From Xenococcus sp. PCC 7305 (GTDB taxonomy: Bacteria; Cyanobacteriota; Cyanobacteriia; Cyanobacteriales; Xenococcaceae): 43,453 nt of DNA. The position numbers were made by a program, and so were the translations under genes. Below the pieces are notes generated by a model. That model had not been told where the DNA came from. It worked only from the letters and a program-made list of their open reading frames with translations, and searched no databases. How positions within the stretch are numbered: the first letter of the stretch is position 1; each line of letters opens with the position of its first letter. Below are positions 1 through 9,787 of this stretch, one piece after another. Where the stretch lies: NCBI RefSeq assembly GCF_000332055.1, contig NZ_ALVZ01000183.1, forward strand, positions 1 to 43,453, written 5' to 3'.

Positions 1-2
1 CC

Positions 3-338
3 ACTTATGTGGAGTTAGATCTCTACAACATTACTTTTGGTGATGATGCGGATCTTTACTTATATCAGGATGACGGCGATTTCTTGTTCGAGTCGAATCA
101 AGACTTTTTTATAGAATCATCTCGTCTTGCAGGCAATGCTAATGACTCAATTAGTGAGTTCTTAGGTTCGGGAAACTATTTTGCACAAGTTGAGCGTTAT
201 GCTCCTGGAAGCTCCGGTAGTTTGGACTACACGATAGACATTTATTCCACATCTGGTCTTTCCGACGGTGTTGTCAGGGTTCAAAGCATTGCGCCTATAG
301 CTGGCGTTGCTGATGATACATTCCCATTTTTCCTTTGA
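3..338 (+). CDS. PPC-domain protein, C-terminal part (5' end outside the window)
   Basis: The reading frame is already open at the window edge and ends at the TGA at 336-338, so only about 111 C-terminal residues are visible. The segment has the beta-strand pattern of bacterial pre-peptidase C-terminal (PPC) domains: VELDLYN, then DADLYLYQDDG, and later GNYFAQVERY with a closing YTIDIY. These domains are found at the ends of secreted proteases and other exported proteins, where they often bind calcium or matrix. The GTG at 9 is probably an internal valine and not the start, because the domain's first strand begins before it. The catalytic or N-terminal part cannot be seen, so the enzyme class is unknown. 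Confidence 0.6.
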   Translation, partial: TYVELDLYNITFGDDADLYLYQDDGDFLFESNQDFFIESSRLAGNANDSISEFLGSGNYFAQVERYAPGSSGSLDYTIDIYSTSGLSDGVVRVQSIAPIAGVADDTFPFFL

Positions 339-542
339 TGAATTTTCTTATGCGTCTAGCATGAACCGAAAACCTTTTTAATCTTAATAAGTAAAAGCTT
401 CTAGATTCGTCACAAATCAATACTTTTAAATCTTCGACGAAATAATAAGCTTATTAAAGCTTAATCTGCACTAGACGCTCTGTACATGATCACATGACTT
501 GGTGTAATTCAAAAATCAAATGGATTTCAATCTTCAATAATT

Positions 543-3320
543 ATGAACAGATTAACAGGAAACATTGTTTTATTTTGTCAATTCGTTTTCTTTTTGGGTT
601 ACTTTTCCAACAGGCTTATTCTTCCAAGTTCTGCCCAGATTTCTCCAGATGGCTCAACATCAACAATAGTTGAGGCTGATGGCAATAGTTTTACTATTAA
701 TAATGGTGAACAAGCTGCAAATAATCTTTTTCATAGTTTTCAAGCCTTTTCTGTCCCTACTAGAGGAGAAGCCTTTTTTAATAATGATATCAATATAACC
801 AATATATTTTCTAGAGTTACGGGAGGCAATATTTCCAATATTGATGGTTTGATTCGCACTAATGGTGCGGCTAACTTATTTTTAGTTAACCCTGCGGGAA
901 TTATTTTTGGAGAAAATGCCAGCTTAAATATTGGTGGCTCCTTTTATAGCAGTACAGCAGATAGTATTGTGTTTGATGATGGAGAATTCAGTGCCTTCGA
1001 TTCTGCTGAACCTGCTCTATTAATAATTAATGCGCCCATCGGTTTAAACTTCCGAGATAATCCTACAGATATTCAAGTACAAGGGGCAAATTTAGCAGTT
1101 CCCTCAGGTCGAACTTTAGCTTTGATTGGAGGCAATATCAATATTAATGGAGGTTCTTTAACTGCTCCTGGCGGTCAAATTGAACTCGGCTCATTAACGG
1201 GTACGGGAACGGTCAATTTCGTTGAGAATTTGAATTTAAATCTTCAAAATATAGCGCGAGGAGACATATTTATCAGTAATAGTGCTTTTCTTAACACTGG
1301 TTCCGATAATGGGGGCACGATTTCTTTTCAGGCTAAAGATTTAACTATTGCAAACGCAGCTCTTTTTTCTGGAATACCACCAGGTTCAGGAGTGTCAGAA
1401 TCCCAGGGGGGCAATATTGAGATTGAGACTACAGAATCTGTTGCTGTGCTTGATGGTGGTCGGCTGAATTCTAGTAGCTTTGGCACAGGAAATGCTGGAA
1501 ATATTACCATTGATGCAGCAAATAATGTGACCATCGATAACAGTCAACTAGATGCTAATAGCTTTCAATTGGGAAATGCTGGGAATATCATTATTAATTC
1601 TTCAAGTAGTGTGACCGTCGATAACCAAACTTTTCTCAGAAGTACTTCTAATAATCCAGGACAAGGGGGCAATATTGATATTTTCTCGGAAAATTTTGTT
1701 CTGAACAACGAAAGTTTGATTAGTACAGTAACTACTGGAGATGGACCTGCTGGTGATGTTAGTATTCAAGCTGATTCTCTTTTGCTAGACAATGGAAGTG
1801 TTGTTTTAACTGCTGCAACAGGGACAGCAGATTCTGGCGATATTAATGTCGAGGCTGACTCTATTTCTCTAATTAATGGGGGAGAATTATCTAGTGCAAC
1901 TATAGGAGCAGGAAATGCGGGAAATATTAACGTCAATGCTTCTGATTCAGTAATTTTAGTTGGTACGGCCCCAGTAAAAGTCATAAATGGTTCCCAAGGT
2001 GGCTTTTCCAGTGGCTTTTTTTCTAATAGTGATGCCCCAGCAACTGGACAAGGAGGTACAGTTACTGTCACTACAGGTAGATTGGAAGTCTCTGATGGTG
2101 CGACTTTGGGCGCGCGAGCTAGAAGTGAAGGTGTAGGTGGCAATATTATTGTTAATGCAAACACTATAGAAATAAATGGTGGTGGTCAAATTGTAACTGC
2201 CGCTTTTGCCGATGGTGATGCTGGGAACATTATTTTGAATGTTGCTGAAGAGATTAGTATTTCTGGTAGTGATCCTAATTTTTTTACGAGAAGAGAACAA
2301 GTCATAGAATTAGTCAATCAGATTAATACAGGACAAATAGTTGATCCAGAACAAACTATCGATCCGATAAGTCCGGAAAGTGGCGTTTTTGCTAGTACAG
2401 GCTCTAACTCTACTGGAAATGCTGGCAGCATTGCTATTAATGGCTTAAGACAAGAAGAAAATAGCGGACAATTATCTTTGCCCCAACTTACTCTTTCCGA
2501 TAATGGACAAATATCAGTAAATAGTCAGGGGGAGGGCAATGCTGGTAATTTAACTATTACTGCTAACTCTATAGAGGTGACTAACGGTAGTATCACCGCA
2601 GCAACTAATATTGGCAACGAGGGCAATATCACTTTAGATATTCTTGATAATGTAATACTTAGGGATAATAGCTTAATATCTGCAAGAGCGCTTAGCGATG
2701 CTGACGGTGGCAATATTAATATTAATTCTCAATTTATAATTGCCTTTCCTAATCAATCGTCAGGAAATGGAAGTGATATTGTCGCTGATGCATTAGAAGG
2801 GATGGGGGGAGAAATCAAGATTACTGCTGAGTCTCTATTAGGTATTCAAGAACGGACTGCTATTGAGGGAAATGGAACTAATGATATTGATGCTAGTTCC
2901 GACTTTGGTTTGGATGGTAACGTCTCTATTACAACTCCTGATACTCATGCTCTGCAAACCGATATTAATTTGCCGAATAATCCGATTAAATCAGAAAAAA
3001 CTGTTACTCAAGCTTGCCGGAACACTGATCTTAACGAAGACAAGACTAATAATTTAACCATCAAAGGGAAGGGCGGTATTCCTACCCAACCTACCCAACC
3101 TTTAGATTCTCATCACATTTTAGTCAATGAACCAACTACTCACCCTATTTCACAAGCCCAAGATTTGGAAATTAGACCAATTAAAACTAGTGTTGGAGAT
3201 ATTTTTCCAGCAAGAGGTATTATCAAAACTGACGATGGCAAGATTATCTTAACTGCCTACCCAATTGATAATATGACGCAAAGAACTCCTAATATTCGTG
3301 CTAATTGTGCTAGTTTATAA
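543..3320 (+). CDS. Two-partner-secretion exoprotein with haemagglutination-activity (TPS) N-terminal domain
   Basis: The 925-residue product starts with a hydrophobic signal region ending near LPSSAQ (about residue 31). A TPS/haemagglutination-activity domain follows (about 32-180), with the family's NPAGIIFG motif and the IFSRVTGG segment. The rest, to about residue 800, is a repetitive parallel beta-helix rich in GNAGNI/GGNINI-type turns (Gly, Asn, Ile). Such proteins are exported to the cell surface by a TpsB/Omp85-type outer-membrane transporter, none of which lies in this window. The C-terminal about 100 residues (from TQACRN onward) form the separate tail usual in cyanobacterial members. 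A function in adhesion or surface structure is inferred from the family. The IS1-like element begins 6 bp after the TAA stop, so the gene looks intact. Confidence 0.88.
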   Translation: MNRLTGNIVLFCQFVFFLGYFSNRLILPSSAQISPDGSTSTIVEADGNSFTINNGEQAANNLFHSFQAFSVPTRGEAFFNNDINITNIFSRVTGGNISNIDGLIRTNGAANLFLVNPAGIIFGENASLNIGGSFYSSTADSIVFDDGEFSAFDSAEPALLIINAPIGLNFRDNPTDIQVQGANLAVPSGRTLALIGGNININGGSLTAPGGQIELGSLTGTGTVNFVENLNLNLQNIARGDIFISNSAFLNTGSDNGGTISFQAKDLTIANAALFSGIPPGSGVSESQGGNIEIETTESVAVLDGGRLNSSSFGTGNAGNITIDAANNVTIDNSQLDANSFQLGNAGNIIINSSSSVTVDNQTFLRSTSNNPGQGGNIDIFSENFVLNNESLISTVTTGDGPAGDVSIQADSLLLDNGSVVLTAATGTADSGDINVEADSISLINGGELSSATIGAGNAGNINVNASDSVILVGTAPVKVINGSQGGFSSGFFSNSDAPATGQGGTVTVTTGRLEVSDGATLGARARSEGVGGNIIVNANTIEINGGGQIVTAAFADGDAGNIILNVAEEISISGSDPNFFTRREQVIELVNQINTGQIVDPEQTIDPISPESGVFASTGSNSTGNAGSIAINGLRQEENSGQLSLPQLTLSDNGQISVNSQGEGNAGNLTITANSIEVTNGSITAATNIGNEGNITLDILDNVILRDNSLISARALSDADGGNININSQFIIAFPNQSSGNGSDIVADALEGMGGEIKITAESLLGIQERTAIEGNGTNDIDASSDFGLDGNVSITTPDTHALQTDINLPNNPIKSEKTVTQACRNTDLNEDKTNNLTIKGKGGIPTQPTQPLDSHHILVNEPTTHPISQAQDLEIRPIKTSVGDIFPARGIIKTDDGKIILTAYPIDNMTQRTPNIRANCASL

Positions 3321-3326
3321 ACAGTA

Positions 3327-3349
3327 GGTAGAGCTAAACAAGTAATGAT
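3327..3349 (+). repeat. IS1-like terminal inverted repeat, left
   Basis: This 23-bp end begins GGTAGAGC and closes AAGTAATGAT. It pairs with the reverse complement of 4079-4101 at 17 of 23 positions and overlaps the transposase stop codon. Confidence 0.75.
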
Positions 3350-4043
3350 TCATTGTAATGGTGAATGAAATACCAGATAGCACCTATATGATTTTCTAAA
3401 GATTTAGAAAAAGACAAAGTCTTCCTAACTAAACGAGATACTCTTTGTCTAAGAGTGTTGTCAAACCTTTCAATATAGCTAGTCTTGCCTGTTTCCTTTC
3501 CTACAGCTCTATGACGTTTACAAGGGAAAACTGCACCATATGCTGCCCAAAAGTCAGTGTAGGCAACTGCACACTGACGATATACTGGAGGCAATGAATT
3601 CCATAACTTTCTAGCAGCTTTCTCATCGCGATCGCCAATATGCACTCCCACAATTTCTCTGGTGTCAGCATCTAATGCTAGCCAAACCCATTGCTTATTG
3701 CCTTTTTTATCAACAAATGACCATAATTCATCGCACTGAATAGTTAACTTCCCTTTTTTTTTACGGTTACTAATATTTCTCGCGGAACTAGGGCATATTT
3801 TTGGTTAACGTAGGATTGCAACCATCTCTCAGAAGCCTTTGCTACACGAGCAATCCCTGCCAGTGAAATTCGCTCCAAGAGCAATCTATCAATTAATTCC
3901 CTTTTTTCTTGGTCAATCACTATCTTGGTCGGATTTTTGACAAACTGCCGCCCACAATCATGGCACTTAAATCTCTGTTTTCCATTGTGAATATGACCAT
4001 TTTTGACAGTTTTTTCTGAAGAACAATTAGGACAAGTCGGCAT
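3334..4043 (-). CDS. IS1-family transposase, InsA-InsB' fusion made by -1 frameshift
   Basis: The upstream frame (4043 down to 3744) encodes an InsA-like protein of 99 residues. It has a zinc-finger start with paired CPNC and CHDC motifs, followed by a helix-turn-helix region, and stops just after VKKKGS. A -1 slip on the A9 run rejoins a second frame that ends at 3334. That frame carries the IS1 catalytic segment: CDELWSFVDKKG, then YTDFWAAYGAVFP, then HRAVGKETGKTSYIERFDN. The total of 711 bases read after the slip gives an uninterrupted 236-residue transposase. This is the normal expression strategy of IS1, so the split is not damage. The catalytic acidic and His/Arg/Tyr motifs are all present, so the enzyme may be active. 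Confidence 0.85.
3754..3762 (-). other. Programmed -1 frameshift site (A9 slippery run)
   Basis: On the minus strand nine A residues follow GT and precede GGG. The zero frame reads GTA AAA AAA AAG GGA AGT TAA and stops. Slipping back one base gives AAA GGG AAG TTA and opens the catalytic frame. IS1 elements use an A-rich heptamer in the same place. Confidence 0.75.
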
Positions 4044-4078
4044 TGGCAGAAGTTTCTAAATCTCAGCGATTATTTTAT

Positions 4079-4101
4079 ATCATTACTTCTACATGACTAC
4101 C
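4079..4101 (-). repeat. IS1-like terminal inverted repeat, right
   Basis: Read on the minus strand it begins GGTAGTCA and ends AAGTAATGAT, mirroring 3327-3349. It lies 36 bp upstream of the InsA start, where the element's own promoter would be expected. Confidence 0.75.
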
Positions 4102-5969
<1,868 letters not shown>

Positions 5970-6012
5970 ATTGAGATTCTATGATGTAGACGTTGTGGAT
6001 GTTTTTTGATTT

Positions 6013-6042
6013 AAATACCGATAATTACCCTTATCGGTATTT
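6013..6042 (+). terminator. Hairpin terminator after pyrG
   Basis: A perfect 12-bp stem (AAATACCGATAA paired with TTATCGGTATTT) encloses the 6-nt loop TTACCC. It begins 44 bp after the pyrG stop. The sequence after it (CATTTTCCCC) has only a short T run, so termination efficiency is uncertain. Confidence 0.65.
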
Positions 6043-6216
6043 CATTTTCCCCTTGTTATATCTAATGCCTCAGCTTTTTATCCTATATTAAATTCTACTA
6101 CCACATTTTTTTACATAGCATTTAATATAGAAAAATCACGGAGGTTAAGATACTTAGATGCCATTAAACTAAAATCGAAATCAGTCCGACTTGGTCTATT
6201 GTAGTAACTTAATTTA

Positions 6217-6930
6217 ATGTTTAATTCCCAGAAAATATCTCTTTCTATTTTGGGTTTAATTACTGCCATTTATAGCAATATTTTTTGTCTTCCAGCCCAA
6301 GCATTTGTGGTTAATTTTAGTAATTTAGATGATCTTGATGATTCTAGCGCTGGAGAGACTTTTCCTCCCAATTCGATAGACGAAGGGAACTTTCAAGACG
6401 AAGATATAATGTTCTTCTTTACGGAGCAGACTGGTCTTAATTTAATTTCTGACCTCAGTGTGGATGCTAATGTCTCGGGAACTTTCAATAGGGAAAATGC
6501 CAACCCAGGCTTAATTAATGCTGGAACATTGATTGATAGCTATTATTTTTCTTTCGATATACCTAACGACATTACTAATAGTGCTAGCGATGTAATCGAG
6601 ATAGAATTTTCTCAACCAATTCTAGGCATTATTTTCCTAACTAGTTCTCTCAATAATACTGACTCAGTTTTAGGGAGAACGGGTATTGATTATCCTACAA
6701 ATTCGAATGTGCTCAGAGGGGTTGAGAGCGATCCTGGGATTACTTGGGATAACGATAACTTGAATTTAAGTGCTCAGCTAAGGGTTAATAACAATAATTC
6801 TTTTAAAGTCGATCATTTTCGTGTAGTTACGGCAGCGGATATTCCTTTTGAGTTCTCTCCTACATCAGGATTAATTTTGGTTTTCGGCATTGTTTTTTTA
6901 TCGAGAATACTCCCAAGAGTCAAACAATGA
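6217..6930 (+). CDS. Exported protein with PFE/PEP-CTERM-type C-terminal sorting signal
   Basis: The 237-residue protein starts with a signal peptide (hydrophobic stretch about residues 8-28, with a likely cleavage after PAQA). The middle is Asp/Asn-rich and resembles the beta-sandwich ectodomains of CTERM proteins; I recognise no enzymatic motif. The end has the tripartite sorting layout: IPFEFSPTSG, a hydrophobic helix (LILVFGIVFLS) and a basic tail (RILPRVKQ). The PFE variant of PEP-CTERM is common in cyanobacteria. Such proteins are processed by exosortase-type enzymes and end up on the surface or in the extracellular matrix. No exosortase gene is in the window. It follows the pyrG hairpin by about 170 bp and is probably transcribed alone. 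Confidence 0.72.
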   Translation: MFNSQKISLSILGLITAIYSNIFCLPAQAFVVNFSNLDDLDDSSAGETFPPNSIDEGNFQDEDIMFFFTEQTGLNLISDLSVDANVSGTFNRENANPGLINAGTLIDSYYFSFDIPNDITNSASDVIEIEFSQPILGIIFLTSSLNNTDSVLGRTGIDYPTNSNVLRGVESDPGITWDNDNLNLSAQLRVNNNNSFKVDHFRVVTAADIPFEFSPTSGLILVFGIVFLSRILPRVKQ

Positions 6931-6960
6931 TAAGGCGTCGAATTTTTATTTTTAAATATT

Positions 6961-6988
6961 TTGTTTCATAATTAGACTTTTGACACAA
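6961..6988. promoter_or_regulatory. 8-N12-8 inverted repeat, copy A
   Basis: TTGTTTCA, 12 bases, then TGACACAA. It is one of seven copies in the window with the same half-site consensus (WTGTNTCA / TGANACAW) and exactly the same 12-bp spacer. It sits between two convergent genes, 6 bp before the 19-bp palindrome at 6995. Function unknown: operator or part of a small repeat. Confidence 0.55.
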
Positions 6989-6994
6989 ATGAAA

Positions 6995-7013
6995 TGTGTA
7001 CAATTTGTTCACA
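6995..7013. promoter_or_regulatory. 19-bp near-palindrome TGTGTACAATTTGTTCACA, copy 1
   Basis: The halves TGTGTACAA and TTGTTCACA are reverse complements except at one position, around a central T. An identical copy lies at 9213-9231 and a two-mismatch copy at 28120-28138. It looks like a dimeric regulator site. The spacing does not fit CRP (TGTGA-N6-TCACA) or NtcA (GTA-N8-TAC). Confidence 0.5.
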
Positions 7014-7129
7014 AAACTGGGGTGCAGAGCAGAGTTCTATAGGTTGTGACGGCTATTGAGAAAATCAAAGTTAGTAATTATATTGCAATAAGTCTTACAA
7101 GATAAATTACACAAACAAGCTTCATTAGG

Positions 7130-7157
7130 ATGTATCAAAATTAAAATAATGACACAT
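7130..7157. promoter_or_regulatory. 8-N12-8 inverted repeat, copy E
   Basis: ATGTATCA, 12 bases, then TGACACAT. Homology to copy F at 9732 extends beyond the palindrome over roughly 70 bp (7098-7165 against 9700-9770), including shared AGATAAATT-CACAAACAA upstream and TGCGATCA downstream. Confidence 0.55.
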
Positions 7158-7215
7158 GTTTTGCGATCACATATATTCCCAATCATTGGCCAATCGCGAA
7201 GAATTAGTTAATCAA

Positions 7216-8223
7216 TCATTTAAACCTTAATTCACTCTCTTTACGAAAACTTTCAGGAGTTTTTCCTGTCCAAGTATGGAAAGCACGAAAAAAAGAATTC
7301 GGATCATCAAACCCCAACAGAAACGAAATTTCCCCACCAGATGAGGTTGAGTTGGTCAAATAATACCTCGCTAGTTTTTCACGAGTCTGATTTAACTCAA
7401 TTTTAAAATTAGTTGATTCCTCCTGTAACCTTCGTTGTAACGTCCTCTTACTCACTCCCAATTTACGAGATACATTCTCAATTGAAGATTGACCAGTAGG
7501 TAATAATTCCAGCAACGCACTCTTAACTCGCTCTCGAAAACTAGCATCTATTTCTAAATCCTTCAGCCGCTTTCTAAGTTCAGGTTCAAAAAACTGCCAC
7601 ATAGATTCATTCTTAGTTAAAAAAGGACATTGAGCATCTGAGATCGCGAAAGTAATTTGGTTCTCTTCTTCCAACTCAGGTTTAATCCCGAAAAAATCAG
7701 TATATGCTTCTGCAGCATCTAATTTTTCTTGAGTCTGAATTTTCAGAGGAATAATCTGTTCTCTAGTAGCGAGGCGAATTAAATAAACTAAAAACACTGA
7801 TTCTGTAGCAGCCAAAAAACCAGGTATCTTTTCATCAGGATTGATAGCATCAAGAGTAAGAACAATACTCGTACTGTCCTCATGAACATCAAGCCGCATC
7901 GGCCCTAGAAGCTTTTTAAACTGACTCAATCTTTTCATCGCCACCAAAAGATTAGGACTACAAAGCGCTGCAAACAATGGGGGATTAAATGATTCTACTG
8001 GGATTGCTTGACCCAACTTTAAAGGAAAAGCAGGATCTCTCACTGTTTCCTGTAATCCAATCCAAAACCGAAAATATTCTGTTGAGTTAACAGTTGTAGT
8101 TTGACGAGAAAAAAGATCTATTGGTAGTTGAGCACGAGTTAAAACTTCAGATACATTAATCCCAAGATCTTTAAAGATAATTTGCCAACCAGGCTCAATA
8201 ATAAATTTTTTAGCTAAATTCAT
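7216..8223 (-). CDS. AraC-family transcriptional regulator (arabinose-binding-like N-domain)
   Basis: The start is set at the ATG at 8223 (MNLAKKFIIEPGW), because the 15 residues gained by starting at 8268 would run into the upstream SDR gene. This gives about 335 residues. The N-terminal about 190 residues match the 'arabinose-binding domain of AraC' type found in OruR/ArgR-like regulators. The C-terminal domain is a double HTH of AraC type: first helix region GVSKRTLQRRLQEE, then the signature LGFDDPNSFFRAFHTWTGKTP. It binds DNA as a dimer and probably senses a small ligand. It begins 17 bp after the SDR stop on the same strand, so the two form an operon driven from upstream of 9059. It is the obvious candidate to read the repeated motifs around it, which is an inference. 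Confidence 0.85.
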   Translation of the reverse strand: MNLAKKFIIEPGWQIIFKDLGINVSEVLTRAQLPIDLFSRQTTTVNSTEYFRFWIGLQETVRDPAFPLKLGQAIPVESFNPPLFAALCSPNLLVAMKRLSQFKKLLGPMRLDVHEDSTSIVLTLDAINPDEKIPGFLAATESVFLVYLIRLATREQIIPLKIQTQEKLDAAEAYTDFFGIKPELEEENQITFAISDAQCPFLTKNESMWQFFEPELRKRLKDLEIDASFRERVKSALLELLPTGQSSIENVSRKLGVSKRTLQRRLQEESTNFKIELNQTREKLARYYLTNSTSSGGEISFLLGFDDPNSFFRAFHTWTGKTPESFRKESELRFK

Positions 8224-8240
8224 TGAATGTTTTAATCTAC

Positions 8241-9059
8241 CTAACCAAGCATTTTGCCAACAATCCAATCAAAAGCGCGATCGCTTGCCCATTTACGAAT
8301 AAATAACGAAGGTTTTGCCAACTTCCCTCCTACATAACGAGTTTTTGGCTTCTTAGCTTCAATTGCCTTAAGAATTAAATCAGCAATAACTTCTGGTTCA
8401 GAACCATTATCAGCCTCGTATGCATTCTTTGTCGCATCTGCTAATTGATGAGCCAATTTACTATAAGCAGTATCACCAGAGCGCTCTAGCATGGGCTTAA
8501 TCATCACATTCCCAAACTCAGTTTTAATAGCTCCTGGTTCAATAATGACTACATCGATATTAAATTCCTTCAATTCCAAACGCAGACAATCAGACCAACC
8601 TTCTAGAGCATGTTTCGTAGCATGGTACCAACTACCTAAAGGAGTATAGATCTTACCTCCCATCGAAGAGATATTAATAATCTTGCCCGCTCTTTTTCTT
8701 CGCATTTTTGGCAGGATAAGTTGAGTTAAACGTGCCAAGCCAAACAAATTTACCTCAAACTGATAACAAGCATCCTCAATAGTAGTATCTTCCATTGCTC
8801 CATACATCCCAAATCCCGCATTATTAATTAGAATATCTACGCCACCATTTTCTGTTTCAATCTGATTGACTACTGCTTGAATATCTTCTTCTTTGGTGAT
8901 ATCCATCTTCACAGGAATCGCTCCCAACTCTTTGAGCTCATCCATTTTAGACAATCTACGGGCAGCAACATAAACTTCGTAACCTTTGCTGATTAAGCTT
9001 TTGGCTGTCGCTTTTCCGATTCCAGAAGATGCACCTGTTACTAATACAATCTTGCTCAT
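8241..9059 (-). CDS. Short-chain dehydrogenase/reductase (classical SDR)
   Basis: The 272-residue protein has the full classical SDR set: nucleotide-binding TGASSGIG (residues 8-15), NNAG (79-82), a catalytic Ser near 131-132 and the YHATK motif with Tyr145 and Lys149. A basic pair follows the first beta-alpha unit (AARRLSK), which favours NADP(H), so it probably reduces or oxidises a carbonyl/alcohol using NADP(H). The PGAIKTEF segment after the active site is typical of the 17-beta-hydroxysteroid-dehydrogenase-like subgroup. The substrate cannot be told. It is the first gene of an SDR-araC operon and lies divergent to the Rieske-oxygenase remnant, suggesting they once belonged to one oxidative pathway. 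Confidence 0.9.
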   Translation of the reverse strand: MSKIVLVTGASSGIGKATAKSLISKGYEVYVAARRLSKMDELKELGAIPVKMDITKEEDIQAVVNQIETENGGVDILINNAGFGMYGAMEDTTIEDACYQFEVNLFGLARLTQLILPKMRRKRAGKIINISSMGGKIYTPLGSWYHATKHALEGWSDCLRLELKEFNIDVVIIEPGAIKTEFGNVMIKPMLERSGDTAYSKLAHQLADATKNAYEADNGSEPEVIADLILKAIEAKKPKTRYVGGKLAKPSLFIRKWASDRAFDWIVGKMLG

Positions 9060-9118
9060 GTTGTTTTCCTTGCTTTACCAATTTGCTTCAGCCTTATCTT
9101 AGAAAATCAATCATGGGA

Positions 9119-9195
9119 AGTCACTAGCAAACTACGCCAAGCCATATGTAAAACACGCCAACTGTAAATGTTTCATAATTAAAGTTTTGACACAT
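9119..9195 (+). repeat. Diverged direct repeat, copy 1 (upstream of the Rieske remnant)
   Basis: This stretch aligns with 9608-9677. Both begin AGTCAYT, continue AAACTACGCCAA, and end with ATGTTTCA-N12-TGANACAT, with a few small gaps between. The copies bracket the Rieske-oxygenase fragment. Confidence 0.5.
9168..9195. promoter_or_regulatory. 8-N12-8 inverted repeat, copy B
   Basis: ATGTTTCA, 12 bases, TGACACAT. It lies in the divergent region between the SDR start (9059) and the Rieske remnant (9339), the one place in the window where a promoter role would be natural. A TTGACA at 9187-9192 with TACAAT at 9208-9213 (15-bp spacer) overlaps its right half, so binding could occlude a promoter. 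Confidence 0.55.
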
Positions 9196-9212
9196 TTATT
9201 GTGCTGATACAA

Positions 9213-9231
9213 TGTGTACAATTTGTTCACA
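9213..9231. promoter_or_regulatory. 19-bp near-palindrome TGTGTACAATTTGTTCACA, copy 2
   Basis: It is identical to 6995-7013. It starts 17 bp after inverted repeat B, compared with 6 bp after inverted repeat A. The 11-bp difference is about one helical turn, so both arrangements keep the two sites on the same DNA face. Confidence 0.5.
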
Positions 9232-9338
9232 TAATTTTCTAAATAAGGTTTTTAATGATATTGGCTTTAGTATCGCGATCGCTATGAAACTAAGATTTAA
9301 AACAAAGATCTTAATTATTTTAGTAGCAAAATTAAAAG

Positions 9339-9619
9339 ATGAACACAAACAAAACCATGCCTGTTCTTCCCGTCGAAGCTTATACTTCTCAAGAATGGTT
9401 TGACAAAGAACAAAAGTATATTTTTAGTGATTCATGGCAGTTTGCAGGTTTTGTCGAAGACTTAAACGAACCTGGAGACTATCTTATTATGTATGGAAAC
9501 AACAACAGAAGTCATTGCGATCGCCATACTTTTCCATTGGAGCAATTGCCAAAGATTTAGAGCAATCTGTTTATCAATATCAGAGAAATATCCGAAACTA
9601 TATTGAAAGTCATTCGTAA
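9339..9619 (+). pseudogene. Remnant of a Rieske aromatic-ring-hydroxylating oxygenase alpha subunit
   Basis: The first about 49 residues (MPVLPVEAYTSQEWFDKE, then KYIFSDSWQFAGFVEDL and NEPGDYL) match the N-terminus of Rieske-type oxygenase alpha subunits just before the iron-sulfur domain. The Rieske CxH and CxxH motifs and the mononuclear iron site are missing. After GDYL the frame runs into unrelated codons and stops near 9560. A second frame ending at 9619 (IAKDLEQSVYQYQRNIRN, then YIESHS) might be what is left of the C-terminus. The simplest reading is an internal deletion of most of the gene plus a frameshift. The family call rests on the N-terminal pattern only. Confidence 0.5.
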
Positions 9620-9677
9620 ACTACGCCAATCATAGTAATCAAATTAGAAATGTTTCAAAATTCAAACTCTGAAACAT
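9608..9677 (+). repeat. Diverged direct repeat, copy 2 (downstream of the Rieske remnant)
   Basis: Counterpart of 9119-9195, sharing AAACTACGCCAA and the ATGTTTCA half-site. It starts inside the last codons of the second remnant frame (ESHS stop). The upstream copy also carries an SH-stop at 9122-9127, hinting that both are tails of a duplicated gene. Confidence 0.5.
9650..9677. promoter_or_regulatory. 8-N12-8 inverted repeat, copy H (perfect)
   Basis: ATGTTTCA, 12 bases, TGAAACAT: the two arms are exact reverse complements. It is 54 bp before copy F in the gap between the Rieske remnant and the NRPS. Confidence 0.55.
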
Positions 9678-9731
9678 ATTTGGCGATCTCTGAATTTTAT
9701 AAGATAAATTGCACAAACAAACTCGATCAGA

Positions 9732-9759
9732 ATGTATCAAAATTAAAATAATGACACGT
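9732..9759. promoter_or_regulatory. 8-N12-8 inverted repeat, copy F
   Basis: ATGTATCA, 12 bases, TGACACGT. The spacer is identical to that of copy E, and the flanks are alike over about 70 bp, so E and F share a recent origin. Confidence 0.55.
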
Positions 9760-9787
9760 ATTCTGCGATCAACCGAAGGCTGGCTCT

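Larger units (their letters stand above)
3327..4101 (-). mobile_element. IS1-family insertion sequence, 775 bp, apparently complete
   Basis: The element is bounded by 23-bp imperfect inverted repeats (17 of 23 positions match), both starting GGTAG and sharing an inner AAGTAATGAT block. It holds the two overlapping transposase frames expected of IS1. Its length is very close to the 768 bp of E. coli IS1. The stop codon of the transposase lies inside the left repeat. I see no 8-9 bp target duplication: the flanks read TAAACAGTA on the left and CAATTAAAA on the right. Confidence 0.85.

Noticed and set aside
1300-2900. Antisense reading frames within the exoprotein gene (for example 1766-2164, minus)
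   Set aside because: They are by-products of the repetitive beta-helix codons and lack family features or ribosome-binding sites.
3334-4043. Transposase gene split in two frames, as if broken
   Set aside because: The A9 run and the exact -1 rejoining are the normal IS1 expression mechanism, so it is called as one intact recoded gene.
6995-7013. CRP/SYCRP1 or NtcA binding site
   Set aside because: The outer TGTG and CACA are too far apart for TGTGA-N6-TCACA, and there is no GTA-N8-TAC.
8224-8268. Longer AraC regulator starting at 8268
   Set aside because: It would overlap the SDR coding end and adds 15 residues with no family match; the ATG at 8223 gives the usual N-terminus.
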